Program-made: the position numbers and the translations under genes | Source of the DNA: Actinomycetes bacterium | GTDB taxonomy: Bacteria > Actinomycetota > Actinomycetes > Actinomycetales > Dermatophilaceae | DNA length: 64,000 nt | Assembly: GCA_023420415.1 (NCBI GenBank) | Contig: JAEZWF010000040.1 | Location: 84,918-148,917 of the forward strand | Direction of reading: 5' to 3' | The notes under the pieces: generated by a model | Database searches by the model: none | Seen by the model: the letters and a program-made list of their open reading frames with translations, nothing else | Told to the model about the DNA's origin: nothing | Shown: positions 26,876 through 35,340 of the stretch, in pieces | Position numbering within the stretch: the first letter of the stretch is position 1 | How the letters are laid out: every line of letters starts with the position of its first letter

Positions 26876-28276
26876 TCAGTCGGTCAGCAGGCCTCCGAGG
26901 TCGGCAATGAAGAGGGCCTGGGCGAGTGCGGTTCGGCGCAGCTCGTCGGGGCTGACCGACTCGTCCGTCGCGTGGATGCGCGACGCGGGCTCCTCGACGC
27001 CGAGGAGCATGATCTCTGCGCCCGGCACCAGCTCGGCCAGCGTGGTGGCGAGGGGGATCGACCCGCCCTGCCCGGTCGTGACCGGTGGGCGGCCGAAGGC
27101 CGCCGCCATGGCGCGTCCCATGGCTTGGTATGCCGGACCGTCGGTTCGCGCGGTGAAGCCCTGTCCCAGGGACACGGGCTTCGCCTCCACGTGGGCGCCG
27201 AAAGGAGTGTGGCGCTCGAGGTGCTCGACGAGGAGTCTTTGCGCCACAGCGGCATCCGTGCTGGGTGGCACCCGGAGGTTGACGACTGCTCGAGCCTCGT
27301 GATGGACCGCGGCGGTGACCTGCGAGACCGGCGTGGCGTCGATCGCGATGACCGTTGCTGCCGGTCGGGCCCAGAGCAGGTCGCCGATGGTGCCGTCACC
27401 CGTCAGTGGAGCCACCCTGTCGAGCAGGGCCGCGTCGTCCCGAAACCGCTTGGGATCGAACGGGTTCCCTTCCCAGACACCCGCGTGCTCCAGCCCGTCG
27501 ATGGTCGTCTCACCCGACTCGTCGCGCAGGGTTGCCAGGGCCATGACGAGCGCTTGGAGTGCGTCGGGGGCCGCGCCGCCGAACATGCCCGAGTGGGCCG
27601 CACGCTTCATGGTTCGCACCGTCACCAGCACGCTGCCCGTGCCGCGCAGCGACGTCGTGAGGGTCGGCAGGCCAGCCTCGACGTTGCCGGTGTCGGCGAT
27701 GAGGATGGCGTCGGCCTGCACCAGTTCGGGTCGGCCGCGAACCAGTGCCTCCAGTCCACCGCTGCTCTGCTCCTCGGACCCCTCGCAGACCACGGCAACC
27801 TCGGCCGGCCACTCCCCCAGGACCTCCCGCAGCGCCCGCAAGGCCAGCACCGACGCCAAGAAGTTGCCCTTGCAGTCGGCGGATCCCCTTGCGTACCAAC
27901 GCCCGTCGCGCTCGGTCAGCTCCCAGGGAGGAACGGTCCAGGCCGACCGGTCCCCCACCGGCACGACGTCGTAGTGCGAGTACAGCAGGACCCGCGGCTT
28001 GCCCTCGGACGGTGTCCGACCCAGCACCGCGAGCGAGCCGTCCGGCGTGGCGACCTCCTGCACTCCGTCGACCCCGACCTCGCGCAACAGCTCGGCCACG
28101 GCGCGGGCTGCACCTTGGCACTCCTCCACCGGCTCGATCTCCGCGTTCGCCACCGAGCGAAATGCGACGAGACGGGCGAGGTCGTCGCGCACCCGCGGCA
28201 TACCCGCCTCGACGGCGGCGGCCAGACGCGCGGTGAGGTCCCTGCCCGGGGGACCCGCGCCCTGAACCGGGCTCAC
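26876..28276 (-). CDS. M20 family metallopeptidase (dipeptidase-like)
   Basis: About 466 residues. Zinc-ligand motifs of the M20 family are present: SHYDVVPVGD (His and Asp), GSADCKGN with the bridging Asp, CEGSEEQSSGG with the catalytic and bridging Glu, and a C-terminal HATDES. A dimerisation domain lies between. Expected to cleave dipeptides or N-acyl amino acids in the cytoplasm. The GTG at 28276 overlaps the stop of the upstream esterase (GTGA), linking it to the ATP-grasp operon. The exact substrate is unknown. Confidence 0.88.
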   Translation of the reverse strand: MSPVQGAGPPGRDLTARLAAAVEAGMPRVRDDLARLVAFRSVANAEIEPVEECQGAARAVAELLREVGVDGVQEVATPDGSLAVLGRTPSEGKPRVLLYSHYDVVPVGDRSAWTVPPWELTERDGRWYARGSADCKGNFLASVLALRALREVLGEWPAEVAVVCEGSEEQSSGGLEALVRGRPELVQADAILIADTGNVEAGLPTLTTSLRGTGSVLVTVRTMKRAAHSGMFGGAAPDALQALVMALATLRDESGETTIDGLEHAGVWEGNPFDPKRFRDDAALLDRVAPLTGDGTIGDLLWARPAATVIAIDATPVSQVTAAVHHEARAVVNLRVPPSTDAAVAQRLLVEHLERHTPFGAHVEAKPVSLGQGFTARTDGPAYQAMGRAMAAAFGRPPVTTGQGGSIPLATTLAELVPGAEIMLLGVEEPASRIHATDESVSPDELRRTALAQALFIADLGGLLTD

Positions 28277-28995
28277 GGGACGAGGTCGTCGAGGTAGAGC
28301 GGCAACATCTCCCACCAAGTCGGCCAGTCGTGGTCGTAGGCATCGCCCCAGTCATCGACACGATTCGGAATGCCTTTGGCACCAAGGGCATCCGCGGCTC
28401 GCCACGACTCCCCCACGTCCTCCCAGCGTCCCGAACCAGATGCCAGCACGACGTAGCGCTGGCGCAGCACGTCGAGCCCCGGCCCCTCGAGCCCCGGCAG
28501 GAAGTGCAGCGGCGACGCGAAGTAGAAGTCGTCGGTGAACTGGCCACCGATGAAGCGTTCGATGTCGTAGGTGCCGCTCATCCCGACGGCGGCGCCGAAC
28601 AGGTGCGGGTAGCGGCAGATCATGGCGAGGGAGTTGAAGGCCCCGATGGAGGCTCCCGCGACGACGACCGGCCCCGGTGCGGAGTCGGCGTGGATCGCCG
28701 GCACGACCTCCTCGGCGATCGCCTGGTGGTACTGGTTGAACAGCCACCTCCGATAGTCGGTCGACCCCTCGTGCCGCGCCATGGCCCGGCCGGCCGCACT
28801 GTCACACGAGTAGACCTTCACGCGCCCGGAGTCGATCAGCGGCGCGAGGTGGGCGATGAGGTGGTGCCGCTCGACCTCCTCGGCGTCACCGCCGGCCGTG
28901 GGGAAGAGCAGCACCGGCGTGCCGAAGTGGCCCCACCGCACCAGCGTGATGTCGCGGTCCATGCGGTCGGAACGCCACCGCTCGGTCACCTTCAT
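28273..28995 (-). CDS. Esterase-family alpha/beta hydrolase (small)
   Basis: 240 residues, esterase D / mycolyltransferase-like fold. The nucleophile is Ser116 in GASIGAF, in a canonical GxSxG context. A C-terminal histidine in YDHDWPTWW is the likely catalytic base. No signal peptide. Second hydrolase of the ATP-grasp operon, 27 bases after the larger hydrolase and overlapping the M20 peptidase start. Confidence 0.8.
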   Translation of the reverse strand: MKVTERWRSDRMDRDITLVRWGHFGTPVLLFPTAGGDAEEVERHHLIAHLAPLIDSGRVKVYSCDSAAGRAMARHEGSTDYRRWLFNQYHQAIAEEVVPAIHADSAPGPVVVAGASIGAFNSLAMICRYPHLFGAAVGMSGTYDIERFIGGQFTDDFYFASPLHFLPGLEGPGLDVLRQRYVVLASGSGRWEDVGESWRAADALGAKGIPNRVDDWGDAYDHDWPTWWEMLPLYLDDLVP

Positions 28996-29022
28996 GCCTG
29001 CCTCCTCACTGGTCCACCCGAC

Positions 29023-30171
29023 TCACTCGTACACGAACTTCTGCGGCCCGGGGAAGAGCCACGACAGGCCGTCGCGCAGCCGGTCGCGCCAGTCGGCCCA
29101 GTTGTGGCCGTCCCTCGCCTCGACGTACTGCACCGTCATGCCCGCACCGCGGAAGACCGGCACCATCGACCGGTTCGGGGTGATGAGCGGCTCGTAGGTC
29201 CCGCAGGACATGAAGATCCGCTCGACCGGCGCGGTGGGCTTGGCGCGGTAACGGTTCATGAACTTCACGACCGGGTCGAAGGCCGGACCTCCCCCGTGGT
29301 CGGTGCCGATGTCGGTGAACACCATCGACGCCGACTGCAGGAACAGCGACCCGAAGACACCGGGGTAGCGCACCGCGGTCGACAGCGAGGCGATCCCACC
29401 GAAGCTGCTGCCCATGAGGCAGCGGCCGCTCGGCTCGTCGAGCAGCGACAGCCGTTCCTCGAGCATCGGCACGAGCTCACGCGCCACGAAGCGCGCATGT
29501 GGCGCATGGTTCGGGTACTCCACCAACCGGTCGCGGGGCGGAATGAACGCCGCCACCAACGGCGCGACGTCGAGCCGGTGGATCAGGTTGTCGAGCACCG
29601 TCTTCATGGCTGCGTAGTCGAGGTAGTCCTGCCCGTCGTGGACGACCAGCAGCGGGTAGCGCTGGGCCCTCGTGTAGCGCGCCGGCAGGTAGAGCTTGAC
29701 GGGCTGCTCGCGCCGTAATGCCTTGGACTGCAACGAGTCCTCGATGATCTCACCCTTGCGGGCCTCGGGGTCCTCGTGCACCCACGACGGCTCCTCGTAA
29801 CCCGTCGCGACGCACACCGAGCTCGACCCGACCGGGGAGTGCGCGACGAGCGGGTTGAGCGGGTCGTTGAAGCGCTCGTAGTGCTCGCCGCGTCGGGTCT
29901 CCAGCTGGTACTCCACCCGTGACCCGCTCGGCAGGTCGGTGGTGACGGCCCACAGCTCGGTGCCCGGCAGGCGCCGCATGGCGAGCGGGTCGGGCAGCCC
30001 GACCACCCGGTGCCGCACCCACACCTCGTCGGCCGCCCCGCGGAAGAGGAACGTCGCACGCTCGCCCTCGATGATCGGGGCGCCGTGGCGCGCGATGAAC
30101 CGGTCGATCACCGCGCCGTCGGCGGGCAGCCGCTCGCGCAGCCGGTTGATGGCCAGTCGCCGGGTGTTCAT
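29023..30171 (-). CDS. Enterochelin-esterase-like alpha/beta hydrolase
   Basis: About 382 residues. An N-terminal domain (residues about 30-125) resembles the beta-sandwich domain of Fes-type enterochelin esterases; the catalytic domain has Ser256 in GSSFGG and a histidine in DGHNWADWRD near the C-terminus. ATG at 30171 overlaps the stop of the upstream gene (ATGA); the longer open frame upstream is a shadow. There is no siderophore synthetase nearby, so an iron-siderophore role is not supported. More likely it acts on the product of the operon's ligase. Confidence 0.82.
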   Translation of the reverse strand: MNTRRLAINRLRERLPADGAVIDRFIARHGAPIIEGERATFLFRGAADEVWVRHRVVGLPDPLAMRRLPGTELWAVTTDLPSGSRVEYQLETRRGEHYERFNDPLNPLVAHSPVGSSSVCVATGYEEPSWVHEDPEARKGEIIEDSLQSKALRREQPVKLYLPARYTRAQRYPLLVVHDGQDYLDYAAMKTVLDNLIHRLDVAPLVAAFIPPRDRLVEYPNHAPHARFVARELVPMLEERLSLLDEPSGRCLMGSSFGGIASLSTAVRYPGVFGSLFLQSASMVFTDIGTDHGGGPAFDPVVKFMNRYRAKPTAPVERIFMSCGTYEPLITPNRSMVPVFRGAGMTVQYVEARDGHNWADWRDRLRDGLSWLFPGPQKFVYE

Positions 30172-31133
30172 GCGAGCTCTCGCTGGGTGTCGTGGACGGC
30201 TCCGTCGGTGCCGAGGATGCGCGCGCCGACGGGCAGCGCACCGTCCGCACCGACCTCGATCGCGGTCCCGTCGTCGAGCAGCAGGCAGTGCTCGTCGGTG
30301 AACCGTCGCGCCATCACCGCCATCCGTCCGTGGTCGTCGAGTCGCAGCCGTCGGCGCGCGTGCGGCAGGGCGACCACCCCCCGCACCCGTCCGATTCCGC
30401 GGTCGAACACCTCCGCCTCCTGCGCCCCCTCCGGCCCGAAGTCGTGGAAGAGCACCACCCGGTCGGTCAGCGCCATCGCGCCCGCCGACCAGGCGATGAC
30501 CGGCAGCTCGTCGGGGATGTGAATCGCGAACAACCGCAACACCCGCAGCAAGGTCCCGACATTGCCGCCCGGCATGACCAGCGCCGCAGCACCGTCCAAG
30601 AGCGCGCCGATCTCGCCGCGGTGCCACCCGATCACACCGCTCGCCACCAACGGCGCCCGCTCGTCGAGCTCGCGGTAGAGCTCCTTGAGCTGCGCGGCAT
30701 ACCAGGCGTCGACGTGCCGCACCTCCGCGATCGCGTCGTCGAGGGCCCCGTATGCCGCAGGCTCGCCACCGTCGATCTCGTCACCGACGCGTCGGGCGGC
30801 GTCGCGCACCCGGCGCTGGACGGCATACGCGGCGTCGAGGGCGAAGCCGAGGCGCAGCCGGTAGAGCGACAGCAACGCGTCGTGGCGGTCGCGGAAGGTG
30901 AGCGCTGCGTCGGCGAACGTCGCGTCCTTCGCGAGCACGTCGAGCAGCCGGTGGTGCAGCCGCAGGTGGCGGGTGTTGCCGCCCAGCACCTGGTCGAGCT
31001 CGGCGACGTCGTCCTCGCGCTCCTCCCAGCCGGCGTTGATGGTGGCGACGGGGCCGTCGACACCGAGGGAGCGCAGGGCGGTGCCGGCGGTCGTCATGAA
31101 GCGCTGCGGGCCGAGCAGGACGGTTCGCATCAT
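30168..31133 (-). CDS. Type 1 glutamine amidotransferase-like / peptidase S51-like protein
   Basis: 321 residues. The C-terminal half has the flavodoxin-like nucleophile elbow VIAWSAGAMAL with Ser216, as in S51 (cyanophycinase / dipeptidase E) proteins, preceded by the MPGGNVGTLL oxyanion-type loop. The N-terminal 170 residues are helical and unlike small S51 enzymes. It lies 16 bases after an ATP-grasp ligase, a pairing that suggests peptide or amino-acyl bond making and breaking. Function unknown. Confidence 0.65.
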   Translation of the reverse strand: MMRTVLLGPQRFMTTAGTALRSLGVDGPVATINAGWEEREDDVAELDQVLGGNTRHLRLHHRLLDVLAKDATFADAALTFRDRHDALLSLYRLRLGFALDAAYAVQRRVRDAARRVGDEIDGGEPAAYGALDDAIAEVRHVDAWYAAQLKELYRELDERAPLVASGVIGWHRGEIGALLDGAAALVMPGGNVGTLLRVLRLFAIHIPDELPVIAWSAGAMALTDRVVLFHDFGPEGAQEAEVFDRGIGRVRGVVALPHARRRLRLDDHGRMAVMARRFTDEHCLLLDDGTAIEVGADGALPVGARILGTDGAVHDTQRELA

Positions 31134-31149
31134 CGTGGGACGGGGCGCC

Positions 31150-32379
31150 TCAGCCGGCGACCGCGTGGACCTGGACCGTGCGGCCCACGTCGTCGAGCAT
31201 GTCGCGCAGGGTGTCGTAGTCGGGGTGGCGCATCCGCACGTAGGCGTTGGCCATGTAGCCGGCCTCGACGGGCTGGGTGAGGTGGCCGTCCGGTGGGAAG
31301 TAGGCGTCGATCACCCACTCGTTGTAGCGGTCGCGGATCTCGTGCAGCCCGCTGTGGCCGACGATGCGGCCGTCGCGGTCGGGGCGCAGTGCCACGATGC
31401 CGGCGGAGTAGGGGCGCGTCATCGGTCGCTCGGGCGTGCCGTGGACGATGACGTGCGCCCACTCGCGGTAGACGTCGACGTCGTTGCTCGCGGAGTAGAG
31501 GTCCCAGCAGCCGACGCCCGGCGGACGCGCACCGATCTCGGAGAACCGCAGCCCCTTGGGCCCGTGGAACCACTCCATGTGGGTGGCGCTGGTGCCGATG
31601 TCGAGTGCCTCGATGACGCGCTGGCCCATCTCGGCGACCTCGCCGTAGAAGGGTGAGTCGGCCATCCGGTTGGTGGTGACGAACTGCGGTGAGATCCAGC
31701 GAGTTCGCATGGCCTCCAACACATTCGGGTAGTAGTGCGTCGTCCAGTCGTGCACGACGCGGCCGCCCTCGGCGATGGTGTCGTAGAACCCCTCGTGGCC
31801 CTCGACGAACTCCTCGATCGCGATCGACGTCGACCCGTGCGCGCCGAACTCGGTGAGCGCCTTGGCCAGCTCGGTGTCGTTGTCGACGCGCATCGTGTCC
31901 TTGGCGCCGGCGCCGTCGCGCGGCTTGAGAATGAGGGGGTAGCCGACCCGCTCGGCGAACTCCCAGGCCTCGTGGGCGTGGTCGACCGCAGCCGAGGCCG
32001 CCGTCGGGACGCCCGCCTCGCGCAGGGCCGCCTTCATCGACGGCTTGTCGCGGCACAGCCACGTCGTCTTGACCGACGTGCCGGGGATGCCGGTCGCCTC
32101 GCGCACCTGCGCGGCGGTCATGGTGTGCGCCTCGACCGTCGCCTCGAGCCGGTCGACCCAGACCTTGGACTGGATGTGACGGGTCGCCTCGAGCATCTCG
32201 CGCAGGTTGGTGACCGACCCGACCTTGTAGTAGCCGCCCATCGCCCCGCGCAGCTCGTCGTCGAGCGCCCACTCGTCGGACTCGCCGATGCCGATGACGT
32301 TCGCCCCCACCGAGGCGAGGGCGAGAGCGAACCGGCGCTGATTGGCCGGGAAACCCGGCTCGACGAAGACGATGTTCAC
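31150..32379 (-). CDS. ATP-grasp domain ligase (unknown substrate)
   Basis: About 409 residues. The order is an N-terminal pre-ATP domain (1-105), the ATP-grasp lid with K112 and K152 (YPLILKPRDGAGAKDT), the IEEFVEG adenine-side motif (189-194), and metal ligands at E269 (HMEW) and E281 (EIGARPPG). Family members join a carboxylate to an amine, thiol or hydroxyl using ATP; they include dipeptide and peptide-tag ligases. The GTG at 32379 sits seven bases after a TACAGT -10, so it heads a leaderless operon with the S51-like protein, two hydrolases and an M20 peptidase. The product is unknown. Confidence 0.82.
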   Translation of the reverse strand: MNIVFVEPGFPANQRRFALALASVGANVIGIGESDEWALDDELRGAMGGYYKVGSVTNLREMLEATRHIQSKVWVDRLEATVEAHTMTAAQVREATGIPGTSVKTTWLCRDKPSMKAALREAGVPTAASAAVDHAHEAWEFAERVGYPLILKPRDGAGAKDTMRVDNDTELAKALTEFGAHGSTSIAIEEFVEGHEGFYDTIAEGGRVVHDWTTHYYPNVLEAMRTRWISPQFVTTNRMADSPFYGEVAEMGQRVIEALDIGTSATHMEWFHGPKGLRFSEIGARPPGVGCWDLYSASNDVDVYREWAHVIVHGTPERPMTRPYSAGIVALRPDRDGRIVGHSGLHEIRDRYNEWVIDAYFPPDGHLTQPVEAGYMANAYVRMRHPDYDTLRDMLDDVGRTVQVHAVAG

Positions 32380-32392
32380 AGCCCCGACTGTA
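32380..32392 (-). promoter_or_regulatory. -10 element of the ATP-grasp operon
   Basis: Reading towards the gene, TACAGT (32387-32392) is followed by seven bases and the GTG start. There is no ribosome binding site, so a leaderless message is expected. Confidence 0.5.
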
Positions 32393-32438
32393 TTGCCGCC
32401 ACCTGCCCGTGTCCTGTGCGCTCCCGTGCGCTCCCGTG

Positions 32439-32485
32439 CTTGCGTCCGCGAGTTTGCCCACCAGCGGGGCAACTACGCAGACGCA
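32439..32485. repeat. 47-nt hairpin repeat, copy 3, carrying the menC stop codon
   Basis: Same plan as the two copies near 18.3 kb: outer arms CTTGCGTC-GCG / CGC-GACGCAAG, inner arms TTGCCC / GGGCAA, apical loop ACCAGCG. The menC stop (TAG on the minus strand, 32473-32475) falls in the internal loop, so the last few MenC codons come from the repeat. It may terminate menC transcription. Confidence 0.8.
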
Positions 32486-33468
32486 AGGACGTCGTATGCC
32501 GCGGTGACCCGTTCGCGCCACCACCTCACCCGGTCCGGTGGCGCGGCCCAGCGCTCGAGCAGCTCGTCGTCGACGTCCACCCGACCGACCGGGAGGACGC
32601 CACCGCGCGGCTCCAGCGGGTCGGCACTGACGTCCCCGGCCAGCAGGGCCACGGTGCCGAGACCGCAGTCGTGGGGCAGCTCCGGCAGCGCCGCCGCGAG
32701 CGCGGCACCCGCGCTGATGCCCACCGAGGTGTCCAGCGCCGACGACACCACCGCCGGCAGCCCGGACTCGGCGACGACCTCCAGCGCGCGCTCCACCCCG
32801 CCGAGCGGCGCGACCTTGACGACTACGATGTCGGCCGCTTCTTCACGCGCGACACGCAGCGGGTCCTCGGCCTTGCGGATCGACTCGTCCGCCGCGATGG
32901 GCACGTCGATCCCGGTGCGCGCCAGCACTTTCCGCAGTGCAGCCAGCTCCTCGACGCTCGCGCACGGTTGTTCGGCATACTCCAGGTCGTATGCCGCGAG
33001 CGTCGCGAGCGCGTCCCTTGCCTGGGCGACCGACCAGCCGCCGTTGGCATCCACGCGGATGCGGGCCTCGCGCCCCATGACACGGCGTACCTCGGCCACG
33101 CGGGCCACGTCGTCGCGCAGGGTCTGTCCCGCCTCGGCCACCTTGACCTTGGCCGTACGGCACCCGTCGAACCGGGCGATGACGTCGAGCACCCGCTCGG
33201 GCGGCACGGCCGGCACGGTCGCGTTGACGGGGACGGCGTCGCGCACGGGCTCCGGCCACCCGGCATACGCCGCCTCGACCGCAGCGGACAGCCAGCGCGA
33301 TGCCTCCGGCGGCGCGTACTCGAGGAACGGCGAGAACTCGCCCCACCCGATGGACCCTCGCAGCAACGCGGCCTCGCGGGCCTCGACCCCCCGGAACCGC
33401 ACCCGCATGGGGATCGACACCACGCGCAGGCCGTCGAGCAGGTCGTCGAGGGCGGGCGGCGCGGACAC
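32473..33468 (-). CDS. menC: o-Succinylbenzoate synthase
   Basis: Enolase-superfamily dehydratase of menaquinone synthesis, 331 residues. The catalytic lysine pair lies around TAKVKVAE (about residue 110), metal ligands follow in RIRVDANGGW, EYAEQPC and ADESI, and the second-side lysine is in IVVVKVAPLGG. GTG start; a -10 TACGGT (33475-33480) ends six bases upstream, so the message is probably leaderless. The last codons are supplied by a repeat element. The menC, menB and menE genes are scattered rather than in one operon. Confidence 0.92.
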   Translation of the reverse strand: MSAPPALDDLLDGLRVVSIPMRVRFRGVEAREAALLRGSIGWGEFSPFLEYAPPEASRWLSAAVEAAYAGWPEPVRDAVPVNATVPAVPPERVLDVIARFDGCRTAKVKVAEAGQTLRDDVARVAEVRRVMGREARIRVDANGGWSVAQARDALATLAAYDLEYAEQPCASVEELAALRKVLARTGIDVPIAADESIRKAEDPLRVAREEAADIVVVKVAPLGGVERALEVVAESGLPAVVSSALDTSVGISAGAALAAALPELPHDCGLGTVALLAGDVSADPLEPRGGVLPVGRVDVDDELLERWAAPPDRVRWWRERVTAAYDVLASA

Positions 33469-33480
33469 CCCCCAACCGTA
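33469..33480 (-). promoter_or_regulatory. -10 element of menC overlapping a GTATGCCG octamer
   Basis: TACGGT on the minus strand, six bases before the GTG. It overlaps the octamer at 33478, so the same bases belong to both signals. Confidence 0.45.
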
Positions 33481-33536
33481 TGCCGGTCGGTTCCGAATAC
33501 CGTGGCAGGACCACCGACCTTCGGCGAAGGAGCCCC

Positions 33537-34019
33537 ATGACCACGCTGTCCGACTTCACTGCTGCACGGCTCGACGGCACCGACGAGAACCTCGCGGACT
33601 ACGCCGGGCAGGTGGTGCTCGTCGTCAACACTGCCAGCGAGTGCGGCTTCACCCCGCAGTACGAGGGTCTGGAGAAGCTGTACGAGCAGTATGCCGACCA
33701 GGGCCTCGTGGTGCTCGGGTTCCCCTGCAACCAGTTCGGCGGGCAGGAGCCCGGTGACTCCGAGCAGATCGGCGCGTTCTGCCAGAAGAACTACGGCGTG
33801 ACGTTCCCGATGTTCGCCAAGATCGACGTCAACGGCCCGGACACGCACCCGCTCTACCAGTGGCTGAAGTCCGAGAAGGGTGGCCTGCTCGGCGCCAAGA
33901 TCAAGTGGAACTTCACCAAGTTCCTCCTCGGCCGCGACGGCCAGGTCATCAAGCGCTACGGCTCGACGACCAAGCCTGACGCCCTCTCCGGCGACATCGA
34001 GAAGGCTCTCGCCGCCTGA
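33537..34019 (+). CDS. Glutathione peroxidase family protein
   Basis: 160 residues, thiol peroxidase that removes peroxides. The active site is a cysteine in NTASECGFTPQ (codon TGC, not a selenocysteine TGA). The other conserved motifs, GFPCNQFGGQEPG and WNFTKFLLGRDG, are present. In actinobacteria these enzymes normally use thioredoxin or mycothiol-linked reductants rather than glutathione. GAAGGAG lies just before the ATG. Confidence 0.93.
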   Translation: MTTLSDFTAARLDGTDENLADYAGQVVLVVNTASECGFTPQYEGLEKLYEQYADQGLVVLGFPCNQFGGQEPGDSEQIGAFCQKNYGVTFPMFAKIDVNGPDTHPLYQWLKSEKGGLLGAKIKWNFTKFLLGRDGQVIKRYGSTTKPDALSGDIEKALAA

Positions 34020-34038
34020 GCGAGCGGGCGGGCGCGGC

Positions 34039-34938
34039 TCAGCCCGTGGTCGACGCAGTGGTCGCCGCGGTGGCCGCCCCGCCTGCCTCGGCGTCGGCGA
34101 GGTCCCGGGCTCGCAGCAGGTGACGCCGGAACGTGCTCGTGAGGAAGTCTGCCGAGCCGAGGTTCCACACGTCCGGCGTCGAGCTCTTCGCGCCGAGGCG
34201 CGAGTGCCAGGCGGTCACCGGCTCGACCCCGGCGACCGCGTGCGCGAAGCGGCGAGCCCGGTCCTGGGGCGACGACTTCAGGCCGACCCAGCGGTAGAAG
34301 ACGGTGGCGGGCAGGGCCCGGCCGGCGCCCACGAGGTCGTTGCCCTTCGCGACGGCGTAGAGCAAGGCCGCGGCGGCGCTGTCGTCGCGGTCACTGCCGG
34401 TCAGCAGCGCGGGCTCCGCGGCCACGGCACGCACCGCGAGACGCCGGCAGGCCGTGCGCACCTCGGTGCCGAAGAGGTCCAGGGCCCAGGTGTCGGTGCT
34501 CTCGAGGATGGCACCGATCCGCTCGCGCAGCTCGGCCCGCACGTCGTCGAGGGCGGCAGGCTCGTCCTCGGGCAACGGCGTGCTGTCGAGTTGCTCGAGC
34601 GCCGCGGCACCGCCCACGAGCAGGCGCAGCCAGGTCCGTTGCAGCTCGTGTCGCGGCTGGGCAGGCACCTCCACGATGCGTTCGCGCGGCGGCGCGGCAG
34701 GTGACCCGCGGCCCAGGTCCCGCGCCACGCGCTCGTAGCCACTCCCCAGCACCGGCTTGCGCACGGTGTCGACCAGCTGGTCGTTGATCAGGACCAGCGT
34801 GGTGAGCTCGCCGAGGTCCCGGGACCCGTCGTAGTGCTCGTAGCTCGCATAGGTGTCGTACCAGCCATCGCGTTCGGGGAAGTTCACGACTGGTTCGTCG
34901 TACCGCCAGCCCTCATCGTCATACCCCTGCGCACTCAT
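34039..34938 (-). CDS. Hypothetical protein, unknown function
   Basis: About 299 residues, soluble. The start at ATG 34938 (MSAQGYDD) was chosen because upstream residues are not protein-like. It has a tyrosine- and aspartate-rich N-terminus, a helical middle with many charged residues, and an alanine/threonine-rich tail. I do not recognise a domain. It is convergent with the glutathione peroxidase and lies upstream of, and divergent from, vapBC. Confidence 0.6.
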   Translation of the reverse strand: MSAQGYDDEGWRYDEPVVNFPERDGWYDTYASYEHYDGSRDLGELTTLVLINDQLVDTVRKPVLGSGYERVARDLGRGSPAAPPRERIVEVPAQPRHELQRTWLRLLVGGAAALEQLDSTPLPEDEPAALDDVRAELRERIGAILESTDTWALDLFGTEVRTACRRLAVRAVAAEPALLTGSDRDDSAAAALLYAVAKGNDLVGAGRALPATVFYRWVGLKSSPQDRARRFAHAVAGVEPVTAWHSRLGAKSSTPDVWNLGSADFLTSTFRRHLLRARDLADAEAGGAATAATTASTTG

Positions 34939-35043
34939 GCCCGTCCCCGTCCGTCGTGACGCCCACCCCGGGCGTCGGTCCTTCGAGGCTGGCATGCGCA
35001 GCGCGGCTGTTCGGAGTTGTCCACAGAAATCTTCCCACCGCTG

Positions 35044-35091
35044 CGCATCGTGATGCGTGGCATTGATGTAGTGATGCAGTCGACCTAGGCT
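35044..35091 (+). promoter_or_regulatory. vapBC promoter and operator-like palindrome
   Basis: A -35 TTGATG (35063-35068) and -10 TAGGCT (35086-35091) are separated by 17 bases and end six bases before the vapB ATG: a leaderless transcript. A perfect palindrome CGCATC-GT-GATGCG (35044-35057) just upstream of the -35 is a plausible binding site for the VapBC complex, which normally represses its own promoter. Confidence 0.6.
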
Positions 35092-35097
35092 GGGCGC

Positions 35098-35340
35098 ATG
35101 CGCACCACGATTACGATCGACGACGAGCTCTTGGCCGAGGCCAAGCAGCTCGCCGCGCGCACCCACCGCACCGTCAGCTCGGTTCTCGAGGACGCCCTGC
35201 GCGAGCAGCTTGCTCGGCGCGAGAAGGTCGCGACCGAGCGCTGGGTGCTGCCCAGCTTCGACGGCGGCGGCTTGTTGGTCGACATCCTCGACAAGGAGGC
35301 GCTCGCCGACGCCTTGGGCGACAACGACCCGTTGCCGTGA
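35098..35340 (+). CDS. vapB: VapB-type antitoxin (ribbon-helix-helix)
   Basis: 80 residues. The first 50 form a ribbon-helix-helix DNA-binding domain (RTTITIDDELLAEAKQLAA). The C-terminal segment (about 60-80) is the kind that wraps the toxin. Its stop overlaps the vapC GTG by four bases (GTGA). It should neutralise VapC and repress the operon. Confidence 0.85.
   Translation: MRTTITIDDELLAEAKQLAARTHRTVSSVLEDALREQLARREKVATERWVLPSFDGGGLLVDILDKEALADALGDNDPLP

Noticed and set aside
29023..30171. Enterochelin-esterase-like hydrolase taken as evidence of a siderophore cluster
   Set aside because: No NRPS, NIS synthetase or iron transporter is nearby; the fold is used for many esters.
33537..34019. 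Selenocysteine in the glutathione peroxidase
   Set aside because: The active-site codon is TGC (Cys), with no in-frame TGA.
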